From Clostridiales bacterium UBA4039 (lineage in GTDB: Bacteria > Bacillota > Clostridia > Lachnospirales > Vallitaleaceae), in NCBI GenBank assembly GCA_002382805.1, contig DGAD01000004.1, forward strand, positions 16,723-80,722: a stretch of DNA of 64,000 nt, in the 5' to 3' direction. The position numbers and the translations under genes were made by a program. The notes below the pieces were generated by a model. That model ran no database searches and was not told the origin of the DNA. It saw nothing but the letters and a program-made list of their open reading frames with translations. Below, piece by piece: positions 35,869 through 44,106 of the stretch (position 1 is its first letter; each line of letters starts with the position of its first letter).

Positions 35869-37227
35869 TTATTGTTTTAAATGTTTATCAATCTCGTCAA
35901 ACAGCTCTTCCCTACTTGGAATGATGGAAGACCACTTTAGCTCTCCGTTAATATATACACAGGGTAGATTTTTAACCCCCATTTTTACGCAGCGAGCTAT
36001 ATTCTCTTTTTTGGTGAATTTGTATTCGATAAGATCGATTTGTTCTTTGTATGCTTCACCTGCAACATTCATAGCATCCATCATATATGTACACGCCGCA
36101 CACGTTGCTGAATCAAGGGTAAATACTTCAACAAGTGGTTTTTCAAGGTGTTGATAATCCGGAAGTTCTACCTCTATGTCTTCCTTTGGTGCTTCATAAT
36201 TTTTAACCATCTCACGCACTGAGTCCGTCTCGCGAACTGCCTGGGCTATTCCAATAGTATTTTCTGCCGGAACAGCATACGGCATATCACACCCCGGAGC
36301 AATGATGAGATTATCGCTACCTAGTTCGTCCAACATATTCACCACATATTTCATATTTTCTTGCTGGGTTCCATGGAGCATCAATGTGGTTAATGGAATA
36401 TTGCCTCCAATCGCAACATTATACTGATCTGTGATGGCTTTTGCCGCTTTCATCTCTACATTTTCATCCACTGAAATGGAATCCGGTCCTGTTTGACACA
36501 TCACCTCAATCTGGCGCGTTGCATTGCCACAAACAAAAAAGGAAGATGCTTTGCCCTTTGCGCGTATGTAATCATATATCGTCTTAAATGCCTCATGACA
36601 CATACTGCTAAAGTGTTCAGGTGATATCTGAGAGACCAATGGATCAACGACTGCGATAATATCCATTCCTGCGTCTATATACATGTCACACATCTTAAGC
36701 GCTGTCGTTGTTGTGTATTCCATAAGCTTTTTCACATAGGCTTCATCCAAAACCATGTCCATAAAAAGGTTGTTCCCTCTAAGATGTGATGCCAAGGTAA
36801 ACGGCCCGCAAATCAATCCATATAACGCCGTATCTTCTCCATAGGTCCTATACATCTTCTGCATTACATCCAAAATCATTGGAAGTCGTCCTTTGTCCGG
36901 TTCCGGTTGTTTACAGTCACAAAGCATCTGTGTCGTATCTTCCAACGGATGTGTCTTTACTGACGGTGGCGCTTCATCTGCCCAAACCAATTCACACCCC
37001 AAAATCTCTGCTTCCACTTGCAAATCAAAAACAACCGGCATCCCATCAGGTGCATATAACTCTTTTACCTTTTTTAACGCTTCAAAAAGCAGCTCACCAT
37101 CGGTGAGTACTTGGGTCGCATTTTTTCCGATGAGTGCTCCGGCATGAACGCCTGCAAAGGGTACCCACGGCGCTCTATCTGTTGTTTTATGATTTAATGT
37201 ATTAAGAATACGTTCTTTTCCTGTCAT
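35869..37227 (-). CDS. UroD/MtaA-family methyltransferase fused to a thioredoxin-like domain
   Basis: A 452-residue protein. Residues 1-350 belong to the uroporphyrinogen-decarboxylase superfamily branch that includes corrinoid methyltransferases MtaA and CmuA ('DRAPWVPFAGVHAGALIGKN', 'GLICGPFTLASHLRGNNLFM'). The zinc-site region reads 'FFVCGNAT' and 'APGCDMPYAVPAEN': both Cys are kept, but the His of the usual H-x-C is Phe. Residues about 365-452 form a thioredoxin/glutaredoxin-like domain with a C-A-A-C redox motif and the cis-Pro region 'GVKNLPCVYI'. AAGGAG precedes the start. It lies 31 nt after the first corrinoid-protein gene. A methyl transfer role is inferred; the function of the redox domain is unknown. 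Confidence 0.85.
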   Translation of the reverse strand: MTGKERILNTLNHKTTDRAPWVPFAGVHAGALIGKNATQVLTDGELLFEALKKVKELYAPDGMPVVFDLQVEAEILGCELVWADEAPPSVKTHPLEDTTQMLCDCKQPEPDKGRLPMILDVMQKMYRTYGEDTALYGLICGPFTLASHLRGNNLFMDMVLDEAYVKKLMEYTTTTALKMCDMYIDAGMDIIAVVDPLVSQISPEHFSSMCHEAFKTIYDYIRAKGKASSFFVCGNATRQIEVMCQTGPDSISVDENVEMKAAKAITDQYNVAIGGNIPLTTLMLHGTQQENMKYVVNMLDELGSDNLIIAPGCDMPYAVPAENTIGIAQAVRETDSVREMVKNYEAPKEDIEVELPDYQHLEKPLVEVFTLDSATCAACTYMMDAMNVAGEAYKEQIDLIEYKFTKKENIARCVKMGVKNLPCVYINGELKWSSIIPSREELFDEIDKHLKQ

Positions 37228-37258
37228 GATAAGGCTCCTTTTCTACTGCACAATGTGC

Positions 37259-37897
37259 TTAAGCTGTTAATAACATCTTCGCTTCTTCTGCAGCCGTTGC
37301 CGCATCTGCTGTATATTTATCCGCTCCGATTTCCAGTGCGTATTCATCTGTGACCGGTGCACCTCCGACCATAACCTTAACCTTATCTCGAATCCCTCTT
37401 TCATTGAGGGCCTCTAGTACGGTTTTCATATACGTCATGGTTGTTGTCAATAGGGCTGACATACACACAATATCTGCCTCATGTTCTTCAATTGCCTCGA
37501 CATATTTTTCCGCTGATACGTCAACACCTAAATCAATAACTTCAAGCCCAGCTCCTGTTAACATCATGGCTACAAGGTTTTTACCGATATCATGCAAGTC
37601 CCCTTTTACCGTTCCTATAACAACCTTTCCAATGGACTGAACACCTTCGGATGCCAAGAGTGGTTTAATAACATCTAATCCACCGTTCATTGCCCTTGCT
37701 GCTATCAACACTTCAGGGACAAAGACTTCATTGCGTTTGAATTTTCCTCCGATAACACTCATCCCTGATAAAAGTGCTTCTAGAATTTCAGAGGCAGGTG
37801 CACCGCTATGCACTGCTTCTTGACATAATCGTACCACTTCCGGCATATTTCCTTTTTGCAACAACGCACTGATTTGCTCATAATTTTGACTCATCAT
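37259..37897 (-). CDS. Corrinoid methyl-carrier protein (MtaC/MtbC-like) 1
   Basis: A 212-residue cytoplasmic protein: helical cap (about 1-85) and Rossmann-like B12 domain (about 88-212). The base-off cobalamin motif is complete: 'GDLHDIGKNL' (Asp-x-His-x-x-Gly), 'MSALLTTTM' and 'GGAPVT'. It carries a methyl group on cobalt between a substrate methyltransferase and an acceptor methyltransferase. AGGAGGT precedes the start. It is clearly related to the neighbouring corrinoid protein (37990-38631), implying duplication. Confidence 0.94.
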   Translation of the reverse strand: MMSQNYEQISALLQKGNMPEVVRLCQEAVHSGAPASEILEALLSGMSVIGGKFKRNEVFVPEVLIAARAMNGGLDVIKPLLASEGVQSIGKVVIGTVKGDLHDIGKNLVAMMLTGAGLEVIDLGVDVSAEKYVEAIEEHEADIVCMSALLTTTMTYMKTVLEALNERGIRDKVKVMVGGAPVTDEYALEIGADKYTADAATAAEEAKMLLTA

Positions 37898-37989
37898 ATT
37901 ACCTCCTAATAATCATATTAGCTTCATTCTAATCTGTTTTTAGCCGCTATGATAGAAGTTCGTTATCACTTTTGGTAATATTTTGAGGT

Positions 37990-38631
37990 CTATTCGACCA
38001 CTTTGTTCCGATACACTTGTCGTACAATTTCTGCCGCACTCCCGGCATCAAGGGCATAATAATCAGCCCCTACATTTTTCGCATAATGCTGTGTCACCGG
38101 TGCTCCCCCAACAAAAATCTTAACTTGATCTCTAAGCCCGGCTTGTTCAATCGCTTTAATCGTCTGTTTGATTTGAATCATCGTTGTTGTTAATAATGCC
38201 GACATGGCCACAATATCCGGTTGATATGCTTTGATTGCTTCCACAAATGCTTCCGGTTTTACATCAACACCCAGGTCAATAACTTTGGCTCCCGTACCGA
38301 CCATCAGCATCTTCACAAGGTTTTTGCCGATATCATGTAGGTCCCCTTGAACCGTTCCTATGACAACAACTCCTTTATATTCCTGCTTGGCATCGAGTAA
38401 GGGACCCATGACATCAAGTGCAACATTAAAGGCTCTTCCGATGATAAGCACCTCCGGTACAAACAGCTCATTATTTTTAAATTGCCGCCCCACATCTTCC
38501 ATGACCGCTAACATACTTTCAATAATTTGGCGACAATCACAACCACTGTCTAATGCTTGAATGACATTTTTACGTGTTTGCCCTGAATTGCCTTGTCGCA
38601 GTGAAGAATTTATTATTTCTAATCTGTCCAT
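37990..38631 (-). CDS. Corrinoid methyl-carrier protein (MtaC/MtbC-like) 2
   Basis: A 213-residue paralog of the protein at 37259-37897, with the same cap plus B12-domain layout and intact 'GDLHDIGKNLVKML', 'MSALLTTTM' and 'GGAPVT' motifs. Two adjacent carriers usually serve different methyl donors or different methyltransferases. It follows the PocR/AraC regulator gene by 29 nt and precedes the other carrier by 92 nt; that gap holds no clear terminator or riboswitch. Confidence 0.94.
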   Translation of the reverse strand: MDRLEIINSSLRQGNSGQTRKNVIQALDSGCDCRQIIESMLAVMEDVGRQFKNNELFVPEVLIIGRAFNVALDVMGPLLDAKQEYKGVVVIGTVQGDLHDIGKNLVKMLMVGTGAKVIDLGVDVKPEAFVEAIKAYQPDIVAMSALLTTTMIQIKQTIKAIEQAGLRDQVKIFVGGAPVTQHYAKNVGADYYALDAGSAAEIVRQVYRNKVVE

Positions 38632-38660
38632 GTATACCCACCTTTATTTCTACACCATCA

Positions 38661-39929
38661 TTATAAATACATCTTTCGATATTTTCCCGGCGTCATGCCT
38701 TCAACTTTTTTAAACACTTTGGAAAAATAGCTTTGATCAGAAAATCCTAACCTTAATGCGATGTCGCTAATACTTTGCCTCGAATCCACCAAGTATTTTT
38801 TACTTTCTTCAATACGGATCTTTGTCATATAATCGATAAAGGTCATCTTCATTTCTTGGCTAAAGATTCTTGAAAAATATGTTGGACTTAAGCCAATGGC
38901 TTTGGCGACATCTTCTAAACCAATATTATTTTGTAGGTTCTGATTCATATACATAACCGCTTTTCGCATAACCCCGATTTGCTCTTGCTTGTTTGTATCC
39001 ATCGGAAAAACAAATAAAATAATATCTTCTAAAACTTCCATAAGATTCATACATATAGTCTCAATATCTTCTAAATCATAGGTTTTTAAGAACATATCCT
39101 GCGTTACTTTAGATATCTCTTCATAACGCGCGCCACCTTCAACCGCCGCTCTTGACATAACGACTACAAGCTCTAGTGTCATTGCAATGATTTTTTTGTT
39201 ATCACCTTTATGCATAAAAAATATATAGCCAAGGAGCTCATTAAGAACCGCTTTTGCAGATGATGCATCACCTTTGATAATTGCTAATGACAAATCTTTT
39301 TCCAGATAAATCGGATAGCCCTTGCCCGTTGTTGTTGCTAAGGGCAACGTTTCTTTTATCTCTTGAATACGTTCACTAATGGTACGTTGTTCATCATAAA
39401 AGGCTTTTTTCTTTTCCAGAACATTTTTATGGTCTGACATAATATCTTTTGCCAGTATTGTCAACAGCTCCAACTGATATCTTGCAACATTTGGAGAGAT
39501 CATCGGGATTAATCGATACAAGTTTTTAAGCATCTGCTTTTCATGATGCGGTAGCAGCATTTTTTTAACGGTCATATCCACTTCATAAACATCGGGTTCA
39601 CTCATATGCACCGGACCTGCAATAATCGCTCCCTTAAACAGTTTACCGCTGGTTAAGGCAACACTATAGTTAACCAACCCGGCAGGACAATAGGATATAT
39701 AGGCTTCACCAAGCATCTGTGCCTGCCTGCTTGCCTCTTTATGCGCTAATTGACATGTATACGCACTTTCAGGCAGATTTTGAAGTTTAACACAGTAATT
39801 TCTACGCTCACCTTCACAATATAAAATTTTGCCTTCTTCATCAATCAAGATACATGGAATCCCTGTGGTATTATAAAAGATTCCCATAGATACGCGAATA
39901 TGTTCAAGCTCTTTTTCATCAAAATTCAT
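38661..39929 (-). CDS. PocR-domain AraC-family transcriptional regulator
   Basis: A 422-residue regulator. The N-terminal PocR sensory domain (about 10-160) shows conserved Cys positions ('NYCVKLQNL', 'TCQLAHKEA', 'SYCPAGLVNY'); the C-terminal AraC HTH pair (about 320-420) shows 'IGLEDVAKAIGLSPTYFSRI' and 'SISDIALRLGFSDQSYFSKV'. PocR domains are known from propanediol and other small-molecule responses and often accompany corrinoid gene clusters. I chose the ATG at 39929 (GGTGGAAG upstream); a GTG at 39971 would add 14 residues. It heads the corrinoid operon and probably activates it in response to a methylated substrate or its product. Confidence 0.87.
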   Translation of the reverse strand: MNFDEKELEHIRVSMGIFYNTTGIPCILIDEEGKILYCEGERRNYCVKLQNLPESAYTCQLAHKEASRQAQMLGEAYISYCPAGLVNYSVALTSGKLFKGAIIAGPVHMSEPDVYEVDMTVKKMLLPHHEKQMLKNLYRLIPMISPNVARYQLELLTILAKDIMSDHKNVLEKKKAFYDEQRTISERIQEIKETLPLATTTGKGYPIYLEKDLSLAIIKGDASSAKAVLNELLGYIFFMHKGDNKKIIAMTLELVVVMSRAAVEGGARYEEISKVTQDMFLKTYDLEDIETICMNLMEVLEDIILFVFPMDTNKQEQIGVMRKAVMYMNQNLQNNIGLEDVAKAIGLSPTYFSRIFSQEMKMTFIDYMTKIRIEESKKYLVDSRQSISDIALRLGFSDQSYFSKVFKKVEGMTPGKYRKMYL

Positions 39930-39997
39930 TGGTATCTTCCACCGTCTTTCATCACCTAGATTTACATACACCTATCTGGTTTCTTGGCTTTGTTTGA

Positions 39998-40033
39998 TAA
40001 AAAGGCGCTATTCTCAAGATGAGAATAACGCCC
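39998..40033 (-). terminator. Terminator of the binding protein-GH130-UroD unit
   Basis: Read leftwards, the hairpin arms GGCG.TATTCTC and GAGAATA.CGCC (one internal mismatch) are followed by TTTTTATC. It lies 12 nt past the UroD-family stop, so it separates that unit from the corrinoid operon. Confidence 0.82.
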
Positions 40034-40044
40034 TTCACGTTTGT

Positions 40045-41172
40045 TTAATACGTACATTTTTTTGCTTCGTCGGCAAACACTTTTATAAGCTCTGGATTTG
40101 CATCAAAAAAATGATCTGAAGGGGATAAAATAAATCCGCCACCTTCTCCTGCCTCGTTAAAGCATTTTCTTACTGCACTTCGAACCTCTTGTTCTGATGC
40201 GCCCATAAAATACTTTCCTTGATCAAAGCCGCCAATCATGGCCACTTTATCACCGATACGCCTTTTTGCTTGTGCTAAGTCTACATCGCCTCCCATACCA
40301 ACCGGGGTAAATGTCTCTAGTGCCGCAGGCTTCATCGAGGCCAATTGTTCCAATATGGGCATCATGCCACCACATGTATGGTATGCAATTCGTTGGTTAA
40401 ACTCCTTTGCCTTTTGAATAATCTGACTGTCATAAGGCAATACAAATTGCTCAAGAATTGTAGGAGAAATAACTGTTGAGGATGCATCTCCACCGCCTAG
40501 TTCCAATATATCAAAAGCAGCTTTATCCAACGAATTGACATAGGTCATCTTTCGATGATGAAGTACTTTTAAAAACTCATGTACCCACTCAGGATCATCA
40601 AATGTTTCCATGATTAAAGGTTCAATACCAAATAGACACGCTGCATCTTGCCAGCATCCAGGCTGACCATAAAAAGGAAAACTGGGAATCATTCCTCGTA
40701 TTAGCGCTTTATTGCCTGTCTGTGCTGCAACTTTATTAATCGCTTCTACATCACATTGTTCTATCGGTGCATATTGAGCAATCACATCAATATCGCTTTT
40801 TTCTTTAACGAGATGTTCGCCTACCCAACAAGTATATTCATTGCATTGTTTTACCATGGTCAGTTGCTTTTTTGGTGTATGAATGGTATATCGAATCGTT
40901 TTATAATCGGGGTCCGAAAGCTCTTGAGCTGTCACACGCCAATTTTCACTTTGCAATACCCCATCTTTTAGGAATGTTCCCTTATTATCTGTGCCTTTGA
41001 TTTCATGTATCCAAACAATCGGATCTAAGCCGACCTCCTCAAAAAAATCATCCACACTGATTTCTTTCATGTACTTTTTTAAAAAATAGTCTTGAACATG
41101 ATGGGTCGTCACTGGCAGCCTATCTACAGGCTTTTTATCCAAGACATTCAACATTCTAATCCTAGATTCCAT
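40045..41172 (-). CDS. UroD-family (MtaA/CmuA-like) protein 2, putative methyltransferase
   Basis: A 375-residue TIM-barrel protein of the uroporphyrinogen decarboxylase superfamily. It begins 'RIRMLNVLDKKPVDRLPVTT', typical of the branch found with corrinoid systems rather than heme genes. The zinc-site region has His-x-Cys ('IAYHTCGGMM'), while the third-ligand region is 'LSPSDHFFDANPELI' with no Cys. AAGGAG precedes the start. It follows the GH130 gene by 38 nt and ends at a terminator, so it belongs to the sugar-binding-protein operon. A demethylase acting on a methylated sugar is my inference; the reaction of this subfamily is not known to me. Confidence 0.78.
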   Translation of the reverse strand: MESRIRMLNVLDKKPVDRLPVTTHHVQDYFLKKYMKEISVDDFFEEVGLDPIVWIHEIKGTDNKGTFLKDGVLQSENWRVTAQELSDPDYKTIRYTIHTPKKQLTMVKQCNEYTCWVGEHLVKEKSDIDVIAQYAPIEQCDVEAINKVAAQTGNKALIRGMIPSFPFYGQPGCWQDAACLFGIEPLIMETFDDPEWVHEFLKVLHHRKMTYVNSLDKAAFDILELGGGDASSTVISPTILEQFVLPYDSQIIQKAKEFNQRIAYHTCGGMMPILEQLASMKPAALETFTPVGMGGDVDLAQAKRRIGDKVAMIGGFDQGKYFMGASEQEVRSAVRKCFNEAGEGGGFILSPSDHFFDANPELIKVFADEAKKCTY

Positions 41173-41210
41173 AATTCTCCTTATACTTTATGTGCGCATT
41201 GTCAGCAAGT

Positions 41211-42203
41211 TTATAGCTTAGAGTTTTCTAATGTAAAACGAACAAGCTCATCGACTGTTGTATATGCTAAGCATGTGACTGTATCTGCTCCACCATAGTA
41301 AATAGCAATACGTCCGGTCGCTTCATCGGTTAACGCTGCACAAGGGAAGACAACATTTGGCACATCACCAACGCATTCATAGTCGTGTCTTGGGTTTAAT
41401 ATATATGGTTCTGTTCTGGCAATAACCTTCCAAGGTTTTTCTAAATCCAGCAATGCCGCTCCCATATGGTATACATACCCGTTACATGAAGTCAACACAC
41501 CATGATAAATCAACAGCCATCCTTCGGACGTCTCAATTGGAACAGGTCCTGCTCCGATTTTCGTACTCTGCCACCAGCCTCTAGGTTCCATAACGTGTCG
41601 GTGTTGTCCCCAGTGAATAAGATCCGGACTTTGGCTATAAAAAATATCGCCAAAAGGTGTATGTCCCGAATCACTTGGACGACTTAACATGGCAAATTTT
41701 CCGTTAATTTTTCTTGGAAAAAGAACCCCATTGCGGTTATATGGAAGAAATGCATTTTCCATCTGATAAAATGCTTTAAAATCATAGGTGTAGGCAATGC
41801 CTATCGTTGGTCCATGAAATCCATTGCACCATGTCACATAATATCGATCTTCAATCCAGACTACACGTGGATCATAGGCATAATCAAATTCACTGACTTG
41901 TTCAATATCTCCTATAAATTCTATAGGTTTTTCATCAATATCCCAGTGGACACCGTCTTTGCTAAATCCAGCATGAATACGCATCTCCCTACGTGTATCA
42001 TCCACACGAAAAACGCCTGCAAATCCATCTTCAAACGCAACAACTGCACTGTTAAATATGCTGTTTGATTTTGGCAACAAGTCACGAGGTATAATTGGAT
42101 TCATGGATGAACGCCATAATACATCTTTACATCCTTCGGGTTTGTCTTCCCATGGAATATTTTTCAATTCGTTTCCTATAATCTTATATTCTTTCATCTT
42201 CAT
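41211..42203 (-). CDS. GH130 beta-mannoside phosphorylase-like enzyme
   Basis: A 330-residue five-bladed beta-propeller of family GH130. The catalytic Asp lies in '[18 protein letters not shown]'. Residues used for phosphate and substrate binding in characterised members are present: 'NSAVVAFED', '[15 protein letters not shown]', '[11 protein letters not shown]', 'IYHGV' and 'YYGGADT', so phosphorolysis rather than hydrolysis is likely. It would convert beta-mannosides to mannose 1-phosphate in the cytoplasm. The start is uncertain (ATG at 42203 or 42197), with a weak GTGAGAG site. It follows the binding-protein gene across a hairpin and is in the same unit as the UroD-like gene. Confidence 0.85.
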   Translation of the reverse strand: MKMKEYKIIGNELKNIPWEDKPEGCKDVLWRSSMNPIIPRDLLPKSNSIFNSAVVAFEDGFAGVFRVDDTRREMRIHAGFSKDGVHWDIDEKPIEFIGDIEQVSEFDYAYDPRVVWIEDRYYVTWCNGFHGPTIGIAYTYDFKAFYQMENAFLPYNRNGVLFPRKINGKFAMLSRPSDSGHTPFGDIFYSQSPDLIHWGQHRHVMEPRGWWQSTKIGAGPVPIETSEGWLLIYHGVLTSCNGYVYHMGAALLDLEKPWKVIARTEPYILNPRHDYECVGDVPNVVFPCAALTDEATGRIAIYYGGADTVTCLAYTTVDELVRFTLENSKL

Positions 42204-42234
42204 TTCTCTCACTTTTTATTATTATTAATTGTTG

Positions 42235-42269
42235 AATGGGATTGGGTCATTTACATACCCAATCCCATT
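42235..42269 (-). other. Intercistronic hairpin after the glycan-binding protein gene
   Basis: A perfect 13-bp stem (AATGGGATTGGGT / ACCCAATCCCATT) with a 9-nt loop begins 16 nt after the binding-protein stop. No T-run follows, so it probably stabilises or attenuates rather than ends the transcript. The other two binding-protein genes in the window have comparable hairpins. Confidence 0.75.
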
Positions 42270-42285
42270 GGTAACCAAGATTAAT

Positions 42286-43779
42286 TTACTTTGTACTTAA
42301 CCATTCATCATATTGTGCTTGAAGTCCTTCAATCACTTCATTAATACCTGCTGCTTCTAACTTCTCATTAACCTGTGGTAAATACTCTTCTGGATCCACA
42401 AGGCCAAGACTAATACTTGCCCAATACTCTTCATTTACATTGGTAATGGAAGCTAATTGCATCTTATAAGGCTCAAAGTCCGGTGTGAATCCAAGTGTTG
42501 GTGCTTGAACACATGCATCATTAAACTCTTCGAACTTTTCCCACTTATCATCTGGTGTTCCTTCAAAAGAATATGTGTTAAACAGATTTCCTACTGAGAA
42601 TGCAGGGAAGTTATAGTTATTGTTTCCTTGTTCTGTGCGTGCAATATGTGTCTCATCAAGTACTTCATAATGTACGTCTTCAACACCATAATCAATAAGG
42701 TTAATGACATATTCATCTGTGTAAAGCAAGTTTAAAAATTCCATTGTTTTTTCTGGATGCTCTGAAGTAACAGATATACCTTGCATTGCGCCTCGCGTTG
42801 ATCCATTATTTGCAAATGGCTCATGAACAGGTACAAGTTCAATTGGTGTTGATGAGAATACATTGTTTTGCCAAACGATTTCAGCATAAGGTTGATAATG
42901 TGCTTTAGCAACAAAATACTTTCCTGCTTGTTTGATGTCACGCGTTAAGCTTACCGTTCTATCTGGGTGCATATATCCAAGTTCACTGTATCTATGCATT
43001 GTCTTAGCAATTTCTTTGAATGTATCTGTTGTGTATTTGTTTAAAATTGTGTCCCCGTCAAACTCGATAACAAAAGGACTTGTGTCGCCTAGGATTCCAC
43101 CATCCATACGAATAAACGGTCCACCATCTTTGTCAAATGCAAGAGGTAGGATTTCCGGTTCATTTTCTTTAATGACTTGTAGTAATGGTTCTAAACTTTC
43201 AAGGTCAGACACTTGACTAAGATCCATATCATACTTGTCTACAAGGTCCTTGTTAAAAATCCACATTGCTTGCCATCCAAGCTCTTTATTCGTTGGTAAT
43301 GCATAAATCTCACCATTCACCGCTGCCCCTTCAAGAAAAAGAGGGTTCAAATTTTCTTTAACTGCCGGTGCATATTCATCGACCAAATCATTCAGCGGTA
43401 ATAATGCGCCTCTAGCAACATTTGTCGCATAGTCATTTGCCCATGAGCATGTAAACATTAAGTCAAATGGCTCTCCTGAGGCAATCTTAACTTGCATCTT
43501 TTGTGTATACTCACCCCAGTCAAATTGTGTAATTTTAACTGTAGCATTAATTTTCTCTAATAGGTACTCATTAAGTTTTTCATTAACCATTCCCATATCC
43601 TGTTGTGGTGTTCCTATGGTATACCATATCAACTCAACAGGTTCTTCTTTTTCTGTTGTCGTCTCTTGTTCTGTACCTTCAGTTTTTGAATCGGTTGTAC
43701 CTTCTTCTTTTTTGCCACATCCGACAAAAACAGATACAACTAACGTCAGTGCCAACATCATTGCTAATAATCTTTTCAT
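42286..43779 (-). CDS. Glycan-binding lipoprotein of a YtcQ/LplA-type ABC transporter
   Basis: A 497-residue solute-binding protein of the LplA/YtcQ class. The signal peptide ends 'LVVSVFVGCGKKEE' with lipidated Cys; the start at 43779 follows GGAGG. Typical blocks are 'GEPFDLMFTCSWANDYA' and 'PTLGFTPDFEPYKMQLASI'. No permease gene adjoins it. The only LplB/YtcP-type permeases here are at 54899-56748, and both units share a promoter-proximal element, so I assign them to one transporter. It is divergent from the YesM/YesN genes. The ligand is probably a mannose-containing oligosaccharide, judged from the GH130 and GH38 neighbours. Confidence 0.9.
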   Translation of the reverse strand: MKRLLAMMLALTLVVSVFVGCGKKEEGTTDSKTEGTEQETTTEKEEPVELIWYTIGTPQQDMGMVNEKLNEYLLEKINATVKITQFDWGEYTQKMQVKIASGEPFDLMFTCSWANDYATNVARGALLPLNDLVDEYAPAVKENLNPLFLEGAAVNGEIYALPTNKELGWQAMWIFNKDLVDKYDMDLSQVSDLESLEPLLQVIKENEPEILPLAFDKDGGPFIRMDGGILGDTSPFVIEFDGDTILNKYTTDTFKEIAKTMHRYSELGYMHPDRTVSLTRDIKQAGKYFVAKAHYQPYAEIVWQNNVFSSTPIELVPVHEPFANNGSTRGAMQGISVTSEHPEKTMEFLNLLYTDEYVINLIDYGVEDVHYEVLDETHIARTEQGNNNYNFPAFSVGNLFNTYSFEGTPDDKWEKFEEFNDACVQAPTLGFTPDFEPYKMQLASITNVNEEYWASISLGLVDPEEYLPQVNEKLEAAGINEVIEGLQAQYDEWLSTK

Positions 43780-43860
43780 GTTTTTCCTCCCTAAATACAT
43801 TTTAATTGGTTCCAAAGTTAAAGGATCATAGGCTTAATCGTTACCCTTAACTCTATTTAA

Positions 43861-43923
43861 ATTATAACCTTCCCACTTCATTCTACTAGTTGTATTTATT
43901 TAGTTTCACTGTAAAAAGTTAAC
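43861..43923 (-). promoter_or_regulatory. Promoter and shared activator element upstream of the binding-protein gene
   Basis: TATAAT (43866-43861, minus strand) lacks a good -35 (CTAGTA at the expected place). The 36-bp element at 43888-43923 matches 29 of 36 bases of the element at 56823-56858, and both lie exactly 21 bp upstream of TATAAT. Weak -35 plus conserved upstream DNA points to activator-dependent transcription, most simply by the divergent YesN-type regulator. Confidence 0.72.
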
Positions 43924-44031
43924 CCCACTATCCAAAGCACACAAATTCTTTTTAAAAAAGCACTTGAATATATTTATATTAACTAGACTTTTTTTAGTTT
44001 GTCTGTTTTTCACCACTTTTTATCCTCTACG

Positions 44032-44065
44032 TATAGTGGACATTCACTATATAACATATTATAAT
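44032..44065 (+). promoter_or_regulatory. Promoter of the yesM/yesN-type operon
   Basis: TGGACA (44037-44042), 17-bp spacer and TATAAT (44060-44065). The inverted repeat TATAGTG / CACTATA (44032-44038, 44045-44051) overlaps the -35 and may be a regulator site. The start codon lies 41 nt downstream of the -10. Confidence 0.75.
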
Positions 44066-44106
44066 TGATGAAACAAGTAATATTGTTCAAAAGATTGAGG
44101 TTATTT

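Noticed and set aside
37898..37989. Cobalamin riboswitch between the two corrinoid-carrier genes
   Set aside because: The gap is 92 nt and lacks the conserved B12-box and expected stems.
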